Assembly: GCA_944387785.1 (NCBI GenBank)
Contig: CALXGG010000003.1
Location: 1 to 43,515, forward strand
Reading direction: 5' to 3'
Length of the DNA: 43,515 nt
Origin: an uncultured Oscillospiraceae bacterium
Lineage (GTDB): Bacteria > Bacillota > Clostridia > Oscillospirales > Oscillospiraceae
Shown here: piece after piece, positions 1 through 9,117 of the stretch
Position numbering within the stretch: the stretch's first letter is position 1
Layout: every line of letters starts with the position of its first letter
Notes under the pieces: generated by a model
Told to the model about the DNA's origin: nothing
Seen by the model: only the letters and a program-made list of their open reading frames with translations
Database searches by the model: none
Made by a program: the position numbers and the translations under genes

Positions 1-2
1 AT

Positions 3-1325
3 ATGGTGAAGGTGGATTACAGCAACGCGTCCGTACAGGTCGGCAAGTATGCCCAGGGCCTGGCCCAGGCCAATACCTGGCTCCAGGAGGCCACTGGTAA
101 GGGCAACGACTTTGTGGGCTGGGTGAACCTGCCCCGGGACTATGACAAGGAGGAGTATGCTCGCATCAAGGCCGCCGCCAAGAAGATCCAGTCGGACAGC
201 AAGGCCCTGGTGGTGGTGGGCATCGGCGGGTCCTACCTGGGGGCCCGCAGCGCCATCGAGCTGCTGTGCTCCAACAACTACAACCTGAAGAAGAAGGACA
301 CCCCCAACATCTACTTCGCGGGCAACGGCCTCTCCGGCGACGCCCTCCAGGAGATCATGGACCTCATCGACGGCGAGGACTTCTCCGTCAACGTCATCTC
401 CAAGTCCGGTACCACCACGGAGCCCGCGGTGGCCTTCCGGTTCTTCAAGGCCCTGCTGGAGGAGAAGTACGGCAAGGCGGAGGCCGCCAAGCGGATCTAC
501 GCCACCACCGACAAGGCCCGGGGGGCCCTCAAGTCCCTGGCCGACGCCGAAGGCTACGAGACCTTCGTAGTGCCTGACGACGTGGGCGGCCGGTACAGCG
601 TCCTCACCGCCGTGGGCCTGCTGCCCATCGCCGTGGCCGGGGTGGACCTGGACGAGGTGATGCGGGGCGCCGCGGACATGATGGAGACCTGCCGGAAGGC
701 GGATCTGGCGGAGAACCCCGCCTGGCAGTACGCCGCCGCCCGCAGCGACCTTTACGTCCAGGGCAAGAAGATCGAGATCCTGGCGGGCTACGAGCCCCGG
801 TTCCGCTTCTTTGCCGAGTGGTGGAAGCAGCTCTACGGCGAGAGCGAGGGCAAGGAGAACAAGGGCCTCTTCCCCGCCAGCGTGGAGTTCACCGCCGACC
901 TCCACTCCATGGGCCAGTACATCCAGCAGGGGGAGCGCCACATGTTTGAGACGGTGGTGCGCTTCGCCCCCGGCGCCTGCGAGCTGCGGGTGCCCCTGGA
1001 CGAGACCGACGGCGACGGGTTGAACTTCCTGGCCGGCAAGGATATGGACTTTATCGCCACCCAGGCCATGGACGGCACCCTCCTGGCCCATGTGGAGGGC
1101 GGCGTGCCCAACCTGATCCTCCGGGCCGGGGCCATCAACGCCTACACCTACGGCGAGCTGGTGTACTTCTTCGAGTACGCCTGCGGCCTGAGCGGCTATC
1201 TCCTGGGGGTGAACCCCTTCGACCAGCCCGGCGTGGAGGCCTACAAGAAGAACATGTTCGCTCTCCTGGGCAAGCCCGGCTACGAGGAGATGGGCGCGGC
1301 CCTGCGGGAGAAGCTGGGCCGGTAA
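3..1325 (+). CDS. pgi: Glucose-6-phosphate isomerase
   Basis: Interconverts glucose-6-phosphate and fructose-6-phosphate in glycolysis and gluconeogenesis, in the cytoplasm. The 440-residue product follows the Bacillus-type (about 450 aa) Pgi along its length: the sugar-phosphate-binding stretch [12 protein letters not shown] near residue 73, the [12 protein letters not shown] motif near 130, and the C-terminal [14 protein letters not shown] signature near 401. The first codon (ATG at position 3) aligns within a few residues of the usual start, but the upstream Shine-Dalgarno lies outside the window, so a slightly longer protein cannot be excluded. A T-rich stretch follows the stop (about 1341-1347) without a convincing stem. 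It appears to be a single-gene unit here, since the next gene has its own promoter. Confidence 0.97.
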   Translation: MVKVDYSNASVQVGKYAQGLAQANTWLQEATGKGNDFVGWVNLPRDYDKEEYARIKAAAKKIQSDSKALVVVGIGGSYLGARSAIELLCSNNYNLKKKDTPNIYFAGNGLSGDALQEIMDLIDGEDFSVNVISKSGTTTEPAVAFRFFKALLEEKYGKAEAAKRIYATTDKARGALKSLADAEGYETFVVPDDVGGRYSVLTAVGLLPIAVAGVDLDEVMRGAADMMETCRKADLAENPAWQYAAARSDLYVQGKKIEILAGYEPRFRFFAEWWKQLYGESEGKENKGLFPASVEFTADLHSMGQYIQQGERHMFETVVRFAPGACELRVPLDETDGDGLNFLAGKDMDFIATQAMDGTLLAHVEGGVPNLILRAGAINAYTYGELVYFFEYACGLSGYLLGVNPFDQPGVEAYKKNMFALLGKPGYEEMGAALREKLGR

Positions 1326-1367
1326 CGCTGCTTTTAACGCATTTTTTTCAAAAAGTGATTTTTCCCG

Positions 1368-1396
1368 TTGTGTTTCCCGGCGGGGTGTGGTATGCT
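1368..1396 (+). promoter_or_regulatory. Vegetative promoter for the P-loop gene
   Basis: TTGTGT (1368-1373), 17 bp spacer, TATGCT (1391-1396), about 50 bases before the next start codon. Confidence 0.6.
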
Positions 1397-1449
1397 GTAT
1401 CTATCAATAATTAAGTCTCCCACCCAATCGTGTAAAGGAGTGATTTCTT

Positions 1450-1860
1450 ATGGTTAGACTGATTATGAGCGGCTCCGGCGAGGGCAAGACCAAGCAGCTG
1501 CTGGAGCTGATGAACGGCGCCGCCGAGACGGAGGCCGGCTGCATGGTATGCATCGAGCCGACCCGGAACATGAGCTTTAATCTGCGGCATCAGACCCGCC
1601 TGGTGGACGCCTCCGAGTTTGCCATCGACAGCTTCGAGACGCTGCGGGGCTTCATCTGCGGTCTGTATGCGGGCAATTACGATATTTCCCATATCTTCAT
1701 CGACAACCTCTGCAAGGTTGCCAGGAGCGCCGACCAGCGGGAAGTGGACCAGTTCCTCACCTGGCTGGATGGTTTCAGCTCCCCCATCGGCCTGAAGAAC
1801 ACCATCACCATCAGTGCCGATCCGGATACCGCCACCGACACCATGCGGCGGTTCATGTAA
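1450..1860 (+). CDS. Small P-loop NTPase-like protein of unknown function
   Basis: I do not recognise a characterised family. The 136-residue product opens with a Walker-A-like loop, SGSGEGKTK (residues 7-15), in which the first glycine of the classical GxxxxGKT is a serine. A hydrophobic strand ending in acidic residues, HIFIDNL (about 78-84), could be Walker B. The protein is shorter than most P-loop ATPases and has no transmembrane segment. AAAGGAG lies 8 bases before the ATG. It has its own promoter and a hairpin behind it, so it is monocistronic. It is probably a nucleotide-binding protein conserved among Clostridia, but its role is unknown. Confidence 0.8.
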   Translation: MVRLIMSGSGEGKTKQLLELMNGAAETEAGCMVCIEPTRNMSFNLRHQTRLVDASEFAIDSFETLRGFICGLYAGNYDISHIFIDNLCKVARSADQREVDQFLTWLDGFSSPIGLKNTITISADPDTATDTMRRFM

Positions 1861-1882
1861 CATTCTATCCTGCCTACAGGAA

Positions 1883-1914
1883 GCGGCCCGGCGTGCGTTG
1901 GCGCGCCGGGCCGC
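1883..1914 (+). terminator. Hairpin terminator after the P-loop gene
   Basis: Perfect 11-bp stem GCGGCCCGGCG / CGCCGGGCCGC with a 10-base loop, 22 bases after the stop codon. The T-tract is weak (ACTTT), so termination strength is uncertain. Confidence 0.55.
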
Positions 1915-1930
1915 CGACTTTCGGGCCGGA

Positions 1931-1959
1931 TTGACAAACGGGGCCGCCTCGCCTATAAT
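1931..1959 (+). promoter_or_regulatory. Perfect consensus sigma-A promoter
   Basis: TTGACA (1931-1936), exactly 17 bp, TATAAT (1954-1959). It directs transcription of the 89-residue unknown gene starting at 2025. Confidence 0.85.
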
Positions 1960-2024
1960 GTGGGAAGCAGAGAGACCGGAGCGGGGCCGGCGGCGGCCCG
2001 CCGGGGAAGAAGGGAGGCCGCAGT

Positions 2025-2294
2025 ATGTATCAGATCGTCCGCATCACCGACAAGGAGGGGGTGGCCAAGGCCAGCCCCGAGGACCGGGAGAACCTGGGCT
2101 GTATCGGCGAGGCCAAGATGGAGGAGGGCTGCGTCCTGCTCCACTGCCGGTATGACCGGCGGGGGGACCCCTGCGACCGGTACATCCGCACCAGCCTGGT
2201 CCAGTCCTGGAAGAAGGACAAGGAGACCGGCCGGATCGTGGTGGAGACTATGAACAGCGTCTACCAGCTGGATCCGGTGAAGATAAACAACTGA
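2025..2294 (+). CDS. Small conserved hypothetical protein
   Basis: 89 residues, charged and soluble, with no signal peptide or membrane segment. I see no recognisable domain; C26, C36, C41 and C50 are spread without a zinc-ribbon spacing. A GGGAGG site precedes the ATG by 8 bases, and an exact-consensus sigma-A promoter sits 66 bases upstream, suggesting strong constitutive transcription. The gene is monocistronic: its stop is followed by a strong hairpin shared with the convergent SLH-protein gene. The function cannot be assigned from sequence. Confidence 0.75.
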   Translation: MYQIVRITDKEGVAKASPEDRENLGCIGEAKMEEGCVLLHCRYDRRGDPCDRYIRTSLVQSWKKDKETGRIVVETMNSVYQLDPVKINN

Positions 2295-2309
2295 GCGGCG
2301 GCAGAGCAA

Positions 2310-2342
2310 GGCCCGGAGCCTCCCAAAGGGAGGCCCCGGGCC
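2310..2342. terminator. Bidirectional terminator between convergent genes
   Basis: 15-bp stem with one mismatch (2310-2324 with 2328-2342) and a 3-base loop. It sits between the stop of the 89-residue gene and the stop of the minus-strand SLH gene. Confidence 0.65.
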
Positions 2343-2358
2343 TGTCCGTTCCCGGCCG

Positions 2359-3405
2359 TCAGCTCAGGGTGTAGCGGGTGACGCCGAAGAGCCGGGCCAG
2401 CTGCAGCTTGGCCGCCAGGCTTTCGTCGCTCTGGTACCAGAGGGTGGCGGACTGGTAGCTGTTGGGCTTATAGATGCAGTAGGCGCTCTCATAGCGGGTG
2501 GAGTAGTAGGTGTGGACGCCGCTGCCGGAGAGGACCTCCTCCACCTCCTGGGCGGAGAGGGCGTCGGTGGAGATGATGCGGCCGCCGGCGGTGATGGTGC
2601 GCACGCCGCCGCCGTTCAGGCAGAGGACCGCCCGGCTCATGTTGGCGCCGTTGTTCTGGCAGCGGCGCAGCTGGGCGTACAGCTCGGCGATGGGCTCCAG
2701 GGGGGTGGTGGGCAGCTCGTCGTCCGGGTCGGCCTCCGGGGTGGCCACGGTGATCTTGGTGTAGCTGCCGGCGGAGGTGAGCTGGGTGGAGCGGGCGTAG
2801 AGCCGGTCATAGAGCCGCACCAGCATGGCGGCGGCCTGTTCCCGGGTGGCGGTGCTGTCCGGGGCGAACCTGCCGCCGCCCACGCCGTCCACGATCCCCA
2901 GGTCGTAGGCCAGGGTGATGAAGCCCTTGTTGGTGGTCACGTCGGAGAAGGGGGAGGCGTAGCCGCTGGCGGTGCCCGCCAGGGAGGCGTAGCCCAGGCC
3001 CCGCACGATCATCACCGCCATCTCCTCCCGGGTGATGTTGGCGGTGGGATGGAAAGCGCCGCTGTTCACGGCGAAGGCGCCGTTGGCCCGGGCGGTCTCC
3101 ACGGCGGTGTAGAACCAGCGGCCGGCGGTGACGTCGGTGAAGCTGGCCTTGGTGGGGGAGACCTCCTCCCAGCCGAACAGCCGCACCAGGGCGGTGACAA
3201 AGGCGGCCTTGGTGATGGGCTGGCCCCGGCCGAACTTGCCGTCGCCCACGCCCTGGAACAGGCCCAGCTCCGTGGCCCGGCGGACGCTCTCCTCGGACCA
3301 GTGGCCGCTGGGAATGTCGGAGTAGCCGGCGGCGGCCCGGACGGGGGCGGCCAGGCCCAGGCACAGCGCCAGGGCCAGCGCCAGGGAAAGGATTTTTATT
3401 TTCAT
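2359..3405 (-). CDS. SLH-domain surface protein
   Basis: An exported cell-surface protein of 348 residues. Residues 1-25 form a signal peptide (positively charged MKIK, a long Leu/Ala core, then AAPVRAAA). Three S-layer homology repeats follow, roughly residues 28-80, 88-148 and 152-205; each has the FSDV/YSDIP-like opening and the GxxDGxFxP-type ending (for example GVGDGKFGRGQPITKA). SLH repeats bind pyruvylated secondary cell-wall polymer. The remaining 140 residues, after a Pro/Asp-rich linker, match no family I know. Transcribed alone, with its own promoter at 3451-3479 and a terminator behind it. Confidence 0.9.
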   Translation of the reverse strand: MKIKILSLALALALCLGLAAPVRAAAGYSDIPSGHWSEESVRRATELGLFQGVGDGKFGRGQPITKAAFVTALVRLFGWEEVSPTKASFTDVTAGRWFYTAVETARANGAFAVNSGAFHPTANITREEMAVMIVRGLGYASLAGTASGYASPFSDVTTNKGFITLAYDLGIVDGVGGGRFAPDSTATREQAAAMLVRLYDRLYARSTQLTSAGSYTKITVATPEADPDDELPTTPLEPIAELYAQLRRCQNNGANMSRAVLCLNGGGVRTITAGGRIISTDALSAQEVEEVLSGSGVHTYYSTRYESAYCIYKPNSYQSATLWYQSDESLAAKLQLARLFGVTRYTLS

Positions 3406-3450
3406 GGTGTTTTGACCTCATCTTTCGTAGAATGGCAGCTTTACCGGGGT

Positions 3451-3479
3451 ATTGTAGCAGATTTCTTCCCTTTCGTCAA
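3451..3479 (-). promoter_or_regulatory. Promoter of the SLH-protein gene
   Basis: On the minus strand: TTGACG (3479-3474), 17 bp, TACAAT (3456-3451), about 45 bases before the ATG at 3405. Confidence 0.75.
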
Positions 3480-3529
3480 ATCGGCGGCGGGGCATTCCCG
3501 TCTGGCGGGGGAAAAACGGGAATTTTTCC

Positions 3530-3558
3530 TTTACGGACGGGGGTTTATTTGCTATAAT
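3530..3558 (+). promoter_or_regulatory. Promoter of the recJ-rel unit
   Basis: TTTACG (3530-3535), 17 bp, TATAAT (3553-3558), about 70 bases before the recJ start. It lies back to back with the SLH-gene promoter. Confidence 0.7.
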
Positions 3559-3628
3559 AATATGGTTATTTTGGGGCAGTATGCCCTGGGCGCGGCGCCC
3601 GGGGCCTGCCGGAAGGGAGGGGATACCC

Positions 3629-5722
3629 ATGCGATACGACAGATGGACCGGCGGCTGCTATGACAGCGCGGCGGCGGAGCGGCTGCGCGCGGCGGGGTAT
3701 CCCGCCCTGCTGTCCGCCGTACTGGCCGCCCGGGGGGCCGCCGTGCCGGAGGAGACGCTCCCCATGCTGGAGCGGGAGCGGCGGCTGAGCCACTCGCCGC
3801 TGCTGATGCGGGACATGGACAAGGCGGTCTCCCGGATCGAGCTGGCTTTGAGCCGGGGCGAGAAGATGGCGGTGTTCGGCGACTACGACGTGGACGGCAT
3901 CACCGCCACGGTGCTGCTGGTGGACTACCTGCGCCGCCGGGGGGCGGACTGCGGGTTCTACATCCCCCGGCGGATCGAGGAGGGCTACGGCCTGGGCTGC
4001 GACGCCCTGCGGACCCTCCACGACCGGGGGGTCACCCTGGTGATCACCGTGGACTGCGGCATCACCGGCGTGGAGGAGGCCCGCTTTGCCCGGCAGCTGG
4101 GCATGGACCTGGTGATCACCGACCACCACGAGTGCAAGGACACCCTGCCTGACGCCGCCGCCGTGGTGGATCCCCGGCGGCCGGACTGCCCCTACCCCTT
4201 CAAGCACCTGGCGGGGGTGGGCGTGGCCCTGAAGCTGGTGCTGGCCCTGGGGGAGCAGAAGGAGGACGCGATCTTCGCCCGCTACTGCACCCTGGCCGCC
4301 ATCGGCACCGTGGCCGACGTGATGCGGATGAGCGGCGAGAACCGCACCATCGTCTGCCGGGGGCTGGAGGCCATTTCCAATACGGATTTCCTGGGCCTGC
4401 GGGCCCTCCTCAGGGAGACGGGCCTTCTGGACAAGGGGGAGATCACCTCCATCCAGATCGGCTTCGTCCTGGCCCCCCGGATCAACGCCGCCGGGCGCAT
4501 GGGGGAGGCGGAGCTGGCGGCCAGCCTGCTCCTCACCGACGACAGCGCCCAGGCCGAGGGGCTGGCCCGGCAGCTGTGCGACCTCAACCGGGAGCGCCAG
4601 GCGGTGGAGCAGGAGATCTTCGCCCAGGCGGTGGAACAGATCGAGGCCATGCCCGCCGGGGAGCGCAGCGCCCTGGTCCTCTCCAGCGAGGTGTGGCACC
4701 AGGGGGTGGTGGGCATCGTGGCCTCCCGCCTCAGCGAGAAATACTCCTGCCCCAGCTTTATGATCCACCTGCAAAACGGCATGGGCAAGGGCTCCTGCCG
4801 CAGCTACGGCGGCTTCAACCTCTTTTCCGCCCTGGAGTCCTGCTCCGACCTGCTGGTGGACTTCGGCGGCCACGCCCTGGCGGCGGGCTTCAACATCCGG
4901 GAGGAGAACATCCCCGCCTTCCGGCAGCGGATGAACCGCTGCGTCCGGGACTACTGCAACGGCGAGGCGCCGGTGTCCTCCCTGGAGGTGGACGTGATAC
5001 TGCGCCATCCGGAGGCGGTGACCCTGGAGGAGGTGGAGGAGCTGGGCCGCCTGGAGCCCTACGGCGCCGGCAACAACCGCCCGGTGTTCGCCCTTATGGG
5101 CGCCAAGGTGGAGAGCGTACAGAGCGTGGGCCAGAACCGGCACATGAAGCTGCGCCTGAGCAAGGGCGCCTGCCATTTTGACGCCATCTTCTTCTCCGTC
5201 ACGCCGGAGGAGTGCGGCGTGTCCGCCGGCAGCCGGGTGGACGCGGCCTTCTATCTGCAGATCAACGAATTCCGGGGCGTCAGCAGCGTGCAGCTGCAGA
5301 TGATCGACCTGCGCCCGTCGGTGGAGCCCAGCGGCCGGGAGAGGGAGTGCCTGGAGCTGGTGGCGCGCCTGGTCCGGGGCGGCCGGGTCTCCGGCAGGGA
5401 GGCCCAGCGCCTGCTGCCGGGGCGGGAGCAGTTCATCGCCCTGTGGCGCTGCCTGGAGCGCCTGGGCCGGGACGGCCCCGTGTGCTGCCACCGCCTGCCC
5501 CTGCTGCGGCGGCTGGCGGCCGCCCTGGACGGCAGCGAGAGCTTCCTGCGGGCCGCTTTCGGCCTGGAGGTGTTTGCCGAGCGGGAGCTCATCAGCCTGA
5601 CGGACAAGGATGACCGGCTGGTGCTGCGGCTCCGGCCGGGCCGCCGGGCGGACCTGGAGCAGTGCCCCTACATGGGCCGGCTGCGGCAGGTCCTGGGAAA
5701 AGAAGAGAAAGGAGACAGATGA
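3629..5722 (+). CDS. recJ: Single-stranded-DNA-specific exonuclease RecJ
   Basis: A 5'-3' single-strand DNA exonuclease for recombination and mismatch/base-excision repair. The DHH phosphoesterase core is clear: motif I GDYDVDG near residue 83, then VDCGITG, and the ITDHHE motif. The DHHA1 nucleic-acid-binding part carries FGGHALAAGF near residue 413; an OB-like domain follows and the C-terminal about 150 residues are less conserved. I chose ATG 3629 (697 aa) over the in-frame ATG at 3581 because GGAAGGGAGG lies 8 bases before it and the extra 16 N-terminal residues are not family-like. It is followed after one base by the rel start, so the two are translationally coupled. Confidence 0.93.
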   Translation: MRYDRWTGGCYDSAAAERLRAAGYPALLSAVLAARGAAVPEETLPMLERERRLSHSPLLMRDMDKAVSRIELALSRGEKMAVFGDYDVDGITATVLLVDYLRRRGADCGFYIPRRIEEGYGLGCDALRTLHDRGVTLVITVDCGITGVEEARFARQLGMDLVITDHHECKDTLPDAAAVVDPRRPDCPYPFKHLAGVGVALKLVLALGEQKEDAIFARYCTLAAIGTVADVMRMSGENRTIVCRGLEAISNTDFLGLRALLRETGLLDKGEITSIQIGFVLAPRINAAGRMGEAELAASLLLTDDSAQAEGLARQLCDLNRERQAVEQEIFAQAVEQIEAMPAGERSALVLSSEVWHQGVVGIVASRLSEKYSCPSFMIHLQNGMGKGSCRSYGGFNLFSALESCSDLLVDFGGHALAAGFNIREENIPAFRQRMNRCVRDYCNGEAPVSSLEVDVILRHPEAVTLEEVEELGRLEPYGAGNNRPVFALMGAKVESVQSVGQNRHMKLRLSKGACHFDAIFFSVTPEECGVSAGSRVDAAFYLQINEFRGVSSVQLQMIDLRPSVEPSGRERECLELVARLVRGGRVSGREAQRLLPGREQFIALWRCLERLGRDGPVCCHRLPLLRRLAAALDGSESFLRAAFGLEVFAERELISLTDKDDRLVLRLRPGRRADLEQCPYMGRLRQVLGKEEKGDR

Positions 5723-5723
5723 C

Positions 5724-7949
5724 ATGGCCACGGTTGAAGAGCGCTACGAGCATCTGGAAAAAACGATCCGCGGCTACAACATCTCTGCCGACCTCAGCCA
5801 GATCCGGGCAGCCTATGAGTATGCCCGGGAGCACCATGGGAACCAGCTGCGGCGGGACGGGACCCCCTATATCACCCATCCCCTCCAGGTGGCCCAGATC
5901 GTGGCGGAGATGCGCCTGGACAGCGAGTCCATTATCGCCGCCCTCCTCCACGACTGCATCGAGGACACCGACAGCACCTATGACGACATCGCCAAGCGCT
6001 TCAGCCCCACCATCGCCGACATCGTGGACGGGGTCACCAAGCTGACGCGGGTGAAGTACAGCACCATGGAAGAGGAGCAGATGGAGAACCTCCGGAAGAT
6101 GCTCCTGGCCATGAGCAAGGACATCCGGGTGATCCTCATCAAGATCGCCGACCGGCTCCACAATATGCGGACCATGGAGTATCAGACGCCGGAGAAGCAG
6201 AAGAAAAAGGCCTTTGAGACCATGGAGATCTACGCCCCCATCGCCCACCGCCTGGGCATGCAGAAGGTGAAGTGGGAGCTGGAGGATCTGTCGCTGAAGT
6301 ACCTGGATCCGGTGGGCTATGACGACATCGTGAAAAAGCTGGACGAGGCCAGCCGGGAGCACGGGGCCTTCATGACCACGGTCCAGGAGCAGATCACCCA
6401 GCGCCTGACGGAAATGGGCATCCAGAACACCACGGTGTATGGCCGGGTAAAGCATCCGTACAGCATCTACCGCAAGATGTACACCCAGGACAAGACCATG
6501 GACGAGGTCTACGACCTGTTTGCCTTCCGGGTGCTGGTGGACACGGTGGCGGACTGCTACAACGTGCTGGGCGTGGTCCACGACCTCTACAAGCCCATCC
6601 TGGGCCGGTTCAAGGACTATATCGCCACACCCAAGCCCAATATGTACCAGAGCCTCCACACCACCGTCATCGGCGAGGCGGGCATCCCCTTCGAGGTGCA
6701 GATCCGCACCTACGACATGCACGCCATCGCGGAGTACGGCGTGGCGGCCCACTGGAAATATAAGCAGGGCATCAACAAGGAGGGCGGTGAGCAGACCTAC
6801 GAGTGGATCCGCCGTCTGCTGGAGAACCAGGAGGACGCTGATGCCGAGGACTTTATCCACAGCCTGAAGATCGACATGTTCGCCGACGAGGTGTTCGTGT
6901 TCACCCCCCGGGGCGATGTGATCAACCTGCCTGCCGGCGCCACTCCCATCGACTTTGCCTACTCCATCCACTCCGCCATGGGCAACACCATGGTGGGGGC
7001 CAAGGTCAACGGCCGGATGGTGGGCTTTGACTATGTGCTCCACAACGGCGACATCGTGGAGATCAACACCTCCAAGTCCGCCCACGGCCCCAGCCGGGAC
7101 TGGGTGAAGATCGCCAAGAGCAGCGAGGCCCGCAGCAAGATCCGCCAGTGGTTCAAGAAGGAGCGCAAGGAGGAGAACATCGCCCAGGGCCGCTCCTCCT
7201 TCGAGTCGGAGCTCAAGCATGCGGGGCTGAACATGAACCAGATCACCCCGCCGGACGTGCTGCCCGCCATCCTCAAGCGGGTGGGCTTCCAGAGCCTGGA
7301 CGAGATGTACGCCGCCATCGGCTACGGCGGCTACACCGCCCTGAAGGCCGTCAACCGGATCCGGGACGAGCTGATCCACATGAGCAAGGCCGCCGCTGTG
7401 GAGAAGGCGGCGGCGGAGGCCGCGGCGGCCGCCGCCCGGGCCGCCAAGGAGGCCGGCGAGGCCCGCTCCGCCGCCCCCAAGCGGGTCAAGAGCGAGAAGG
7501 GCATCGTGGTGGAGGGCCTCTCCAACTGCCTGGTGAAGTTCTCCAAGTGCTGCACCCCGGTGCCCGGGGACGAGATCGTGGGCTTCATCACCCGGGGCTA
7601 CGGCGTCAGCGTCCACCGCAAGGACTGCCCCAACGCCGACCCTGGCCGCCGCAGCGCCGGCGAGGAGGGCCGCTGGATCAAGGTCTCCTGGGGCGAGGAC
7701 ATCAACGAGTCCTACGCCACCTCCCTGGAGGTGGTCTGCAAGGACCGGCCCAACCTGCTGGTGGACATCTCCACGGTGCTGAGCACCTGCAAGGTCAACG
7801 TCTCCAGCCTCAACGTCCACTCCACCGCCGACGGCTTCGCCATCTTCTATATCACCATCAACGTCACCGACGCCAGACAGCTGGAGCAGGTCATGCGCAA
7901 GCTCCATCAGATCTCCAGCGTCATGAAGGTCAACCGGCCGGCAGGCTGA
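5724..7949 (+). CDS. rel: Bifunctional (p)ppGpp synthetase/hydrolase
   Basis: Makes and degrades the stringent-response alarmone (p)ppGpp. Domains in order over 741 residues: an HD hydrolase domain with H52, the H76-D77 pair and the ADRLHNMRTM motif; the RelA/SpoT synthetase domain with RFKDYIATPKPNMYQSLHTT; a TGS domain beginning DEVFVFTPRGDV; an Ala-rich linker (near 555-585); a zinc-finger/RIS-type region with the Cys-Cys pair of KCCTPVPGDE; and a C-terminal ACT domain. Both catalytic domains retain their motifs, so it should be the single bifunctional Rel enzyme typical of Firmicutes. ATG 5724 is preceded by AAAGGAG; upstream in-frame codons lie inside recJ. Confidence 0.95.
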   Translation: MATVEERYEHLEKTIRGYNISADLSQIRAAYEYAREHHGNQLRRDGTPYITHPLQVAQIVAEMRLDSESIIAALLHDCIEDTDSTYDDIAKRFSPTIADIVDGVTKLTRVKYSTMEEEQMENLRKMLLAMSKDIRVILIKIADRLHNMRTMEYQTPEKQKKKAFETMEIYAPIAHRLGMQKVKWELEDLSLKYLDPVGYDDIVKKLDEASREHGAFMTTVQEQITQRLTEMGIQNTTVYGRVKHPYSIYRKMYTQDKTMDEVYDLFAFRVLVDTVADCYNVLGVVHDLYKPILGRFKDYIATPKPNMYQSLHTTVIGEAGIPFEVQIRTYDMHAIAEYGVAAHWKYKQGINKEGGEQTYEWIRRLLENQEDADAEDFIHSLKIDMFADEVFVFTPRGDVINLPAGATPIDFAYSIHSAMGNTMVGAKVNGRMVGFDYVLHNGDIVEINTSKSAHGPSRDWVKIAKSSEARSKIRQWFKKERKEENIAQGRSSFESELKHAGLNMNQITPPDVLPAILKRVGFQSLDEMYAAIGYGGYTALKAVNRIRDELIHMSKAAAVEKAAAEAAAAAARAAKEAGEARSAAPKRVKSEKGIVVEGLSNCLVKFSKCCTPVPGDEIVGFITRGYGVSVHRKDCPNADPGRRSAGEEGRWIKVSWGEDINESYATSLEVVCKDRPNLLVDISTVLSTCKVNVSSLNVHSTADGFAIFYITINVTDARQLEQVMRKLHQISSVMKVNRPAG

Positions 7950-7971
7950 CGCCGGGAAAGGGATACAAACT

Positions 7972-8418
7972 ATGAGAGCAGTAGTAACACGGGTCCGGTC
8001 CGCCTCCGTCACCATCGGCGGCAAGGTGAACGGGGCCATCGGCCGGGGCTACCTGGTCCTTCTGGGCGTGGGCCAAAGCGATACGGAGGACACCGCCCTG
8101 AAGCTGGCGGACAAGATCTGCAACCTCCGGGTGTTCCGGGACGAGAACGACAAGATGAACCTGAATCTGGAGCAGGTGGGAGGAAGCCTTTTGGTGATCT
8201 CCCAGTTTACTCTTTACGCCGATACCTCCAGCCGCCGTCCGGGCTTTACCGGCGCGGCCAAGCCGGACCTTGCCATTCCCCTGTACGAGGGCTTTATGGC
8301 CCGGTGCCGGGAGCGGGGCTTTACCGTGGAGCACGGGGAGTTCGGCGCGGATATGCTGGTGTCCTCGGAGAACGAGGGCCCGGTGACCATCCTTTTTGAT
8401 ACCGAGGGAAAGCTGTAA
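7972..8418 (+). CDS. dtd: D-aminoacyl-tRNA deacylase
   Basis: Hydrolyses D-amino acids (such as D-Tyr) mischarged on tRNA, protecting translation. At 148 residues it is the family length. It starts MRAVVTRVRSASV, has the active-site SQFTLYAD motif near residue 78, and ends with the EGPVTI segment that supplies the Gly-cisPro motif across the dimer. It lies 22 bases after rel; the rel-dtd order is widespread in Firmicutes, which supports the call. A 7-bp hairpin without a T-tract (8436-8454) follows. Confidence 0.95.
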   Translation: MRAVVTRVRSASVTIGGKVNGAIGRGYLVLLGVGQSDTEDTALKLADKICNLRVFRDENDKMNLNLEQVGGSLLVISQFTLYADTSSRRPGFTGAAKPDLAIPLYEGFMARCRERGFTVEHGEFGADMLVSSENEGPVTILFDTEGKL

Positions 8419-8496
8419 GGGCTGTCCCTGGCCTACCGCGCCCTTCCGGCGCGGCAATATCCGCCCACCGGCGGGCCAGCAAAGGAGCTGAGCGAT

Positions 8497-9117
8497 ATGT
8501 ATTTTGACGTAACAGAAGTGGCCCCTCTTATGACCAATTGCTACCTCATCGGCGATGAAAATGCCAAGGTATGCGCGGTGGTGGATCCCGGCGGATCCCC
8601 GGAGAAGGTGCTGGATATGATAAGCCGCAGCGGCCTTACCCCGGAGATGATTCTCCTGACCCATGGCCACTACGACCATGTGCGGGCCATTCCCGCCCTG
8701 CTGGAGGTCTATCCGGACCTGCCGGTATACATCCATGAAAAGGAGCTGTGCCCGGCAGAGGACCTGAAGGAGCGCTACCATATGCCCCACAAGGGGAAGA
8801 ACCAGCGGACCTACGATGAAGGGGATACCCTTACCCTGGGAAACCTCACCATCCAGATCCTTCACACCCCCGGTCATTCCGCCGGGTCCGTGACGCTGCT
8901 GGTGGAGGATGTGATGCTCTGCGGCGACACCCTCTTTGCCGGCTCCTGCGGCCGGTGGGATCTGCCCGGCGGCGATGGAGACGCCATCAAGACCTCCCTG
9001 GCCCGGCTGTACCACCTGGAGGGGGACTATAAAGTCTGTCCCGGCCATGGCGGGGCCTCCACCCTGGAGCGGGAGCGCCAGAGCAACGGCTATATGCGTC
9101 AGGCGGTGGCGGGATGA
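8497..9117 (+). CDS. Metallo-beta-lactamase-fold hydrolase (glyoxalase II-like)
   Basis: A 206-residue MBL-fold hydrolase with the metal-binding THGHYDHV motif near residue 52, the HTPGHSAGS motif near 124, a GDTLF aspartate and a C-terminal GHG histidine. These supply the two-zinc site. Proteins of this size are often annotated as hydroxyacylglutathione hydrolase-like, but glutathione use is doubtful in Clostridia, so the substrate is unknown. It sits between dtd and hemZ, as in many Clostridia, and its stop overlaps the hemZ start by 4 bases (ATGA). AAAGGAG lies 9 bases before its ATG. Confidence 0.9.
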   Translation: MYFDVTEVAPLMTNCYLIGDENAKVCAVVDPGGSPEKVLDMISRSGLTPEMILLTHGHYDHVRAIPALLEVYPDLPVYIHEKELCPAEDLKERYHMPHKGKNQRTYDEGDTLTLGNLTIQILHTPGHSAGSVTLLVEDVMLCGDTLFAGSCGRWDLPGGDGDAIKTSLARLYHLEGDYKVCPGHGGASTLERERQSNGYMRQAVAG

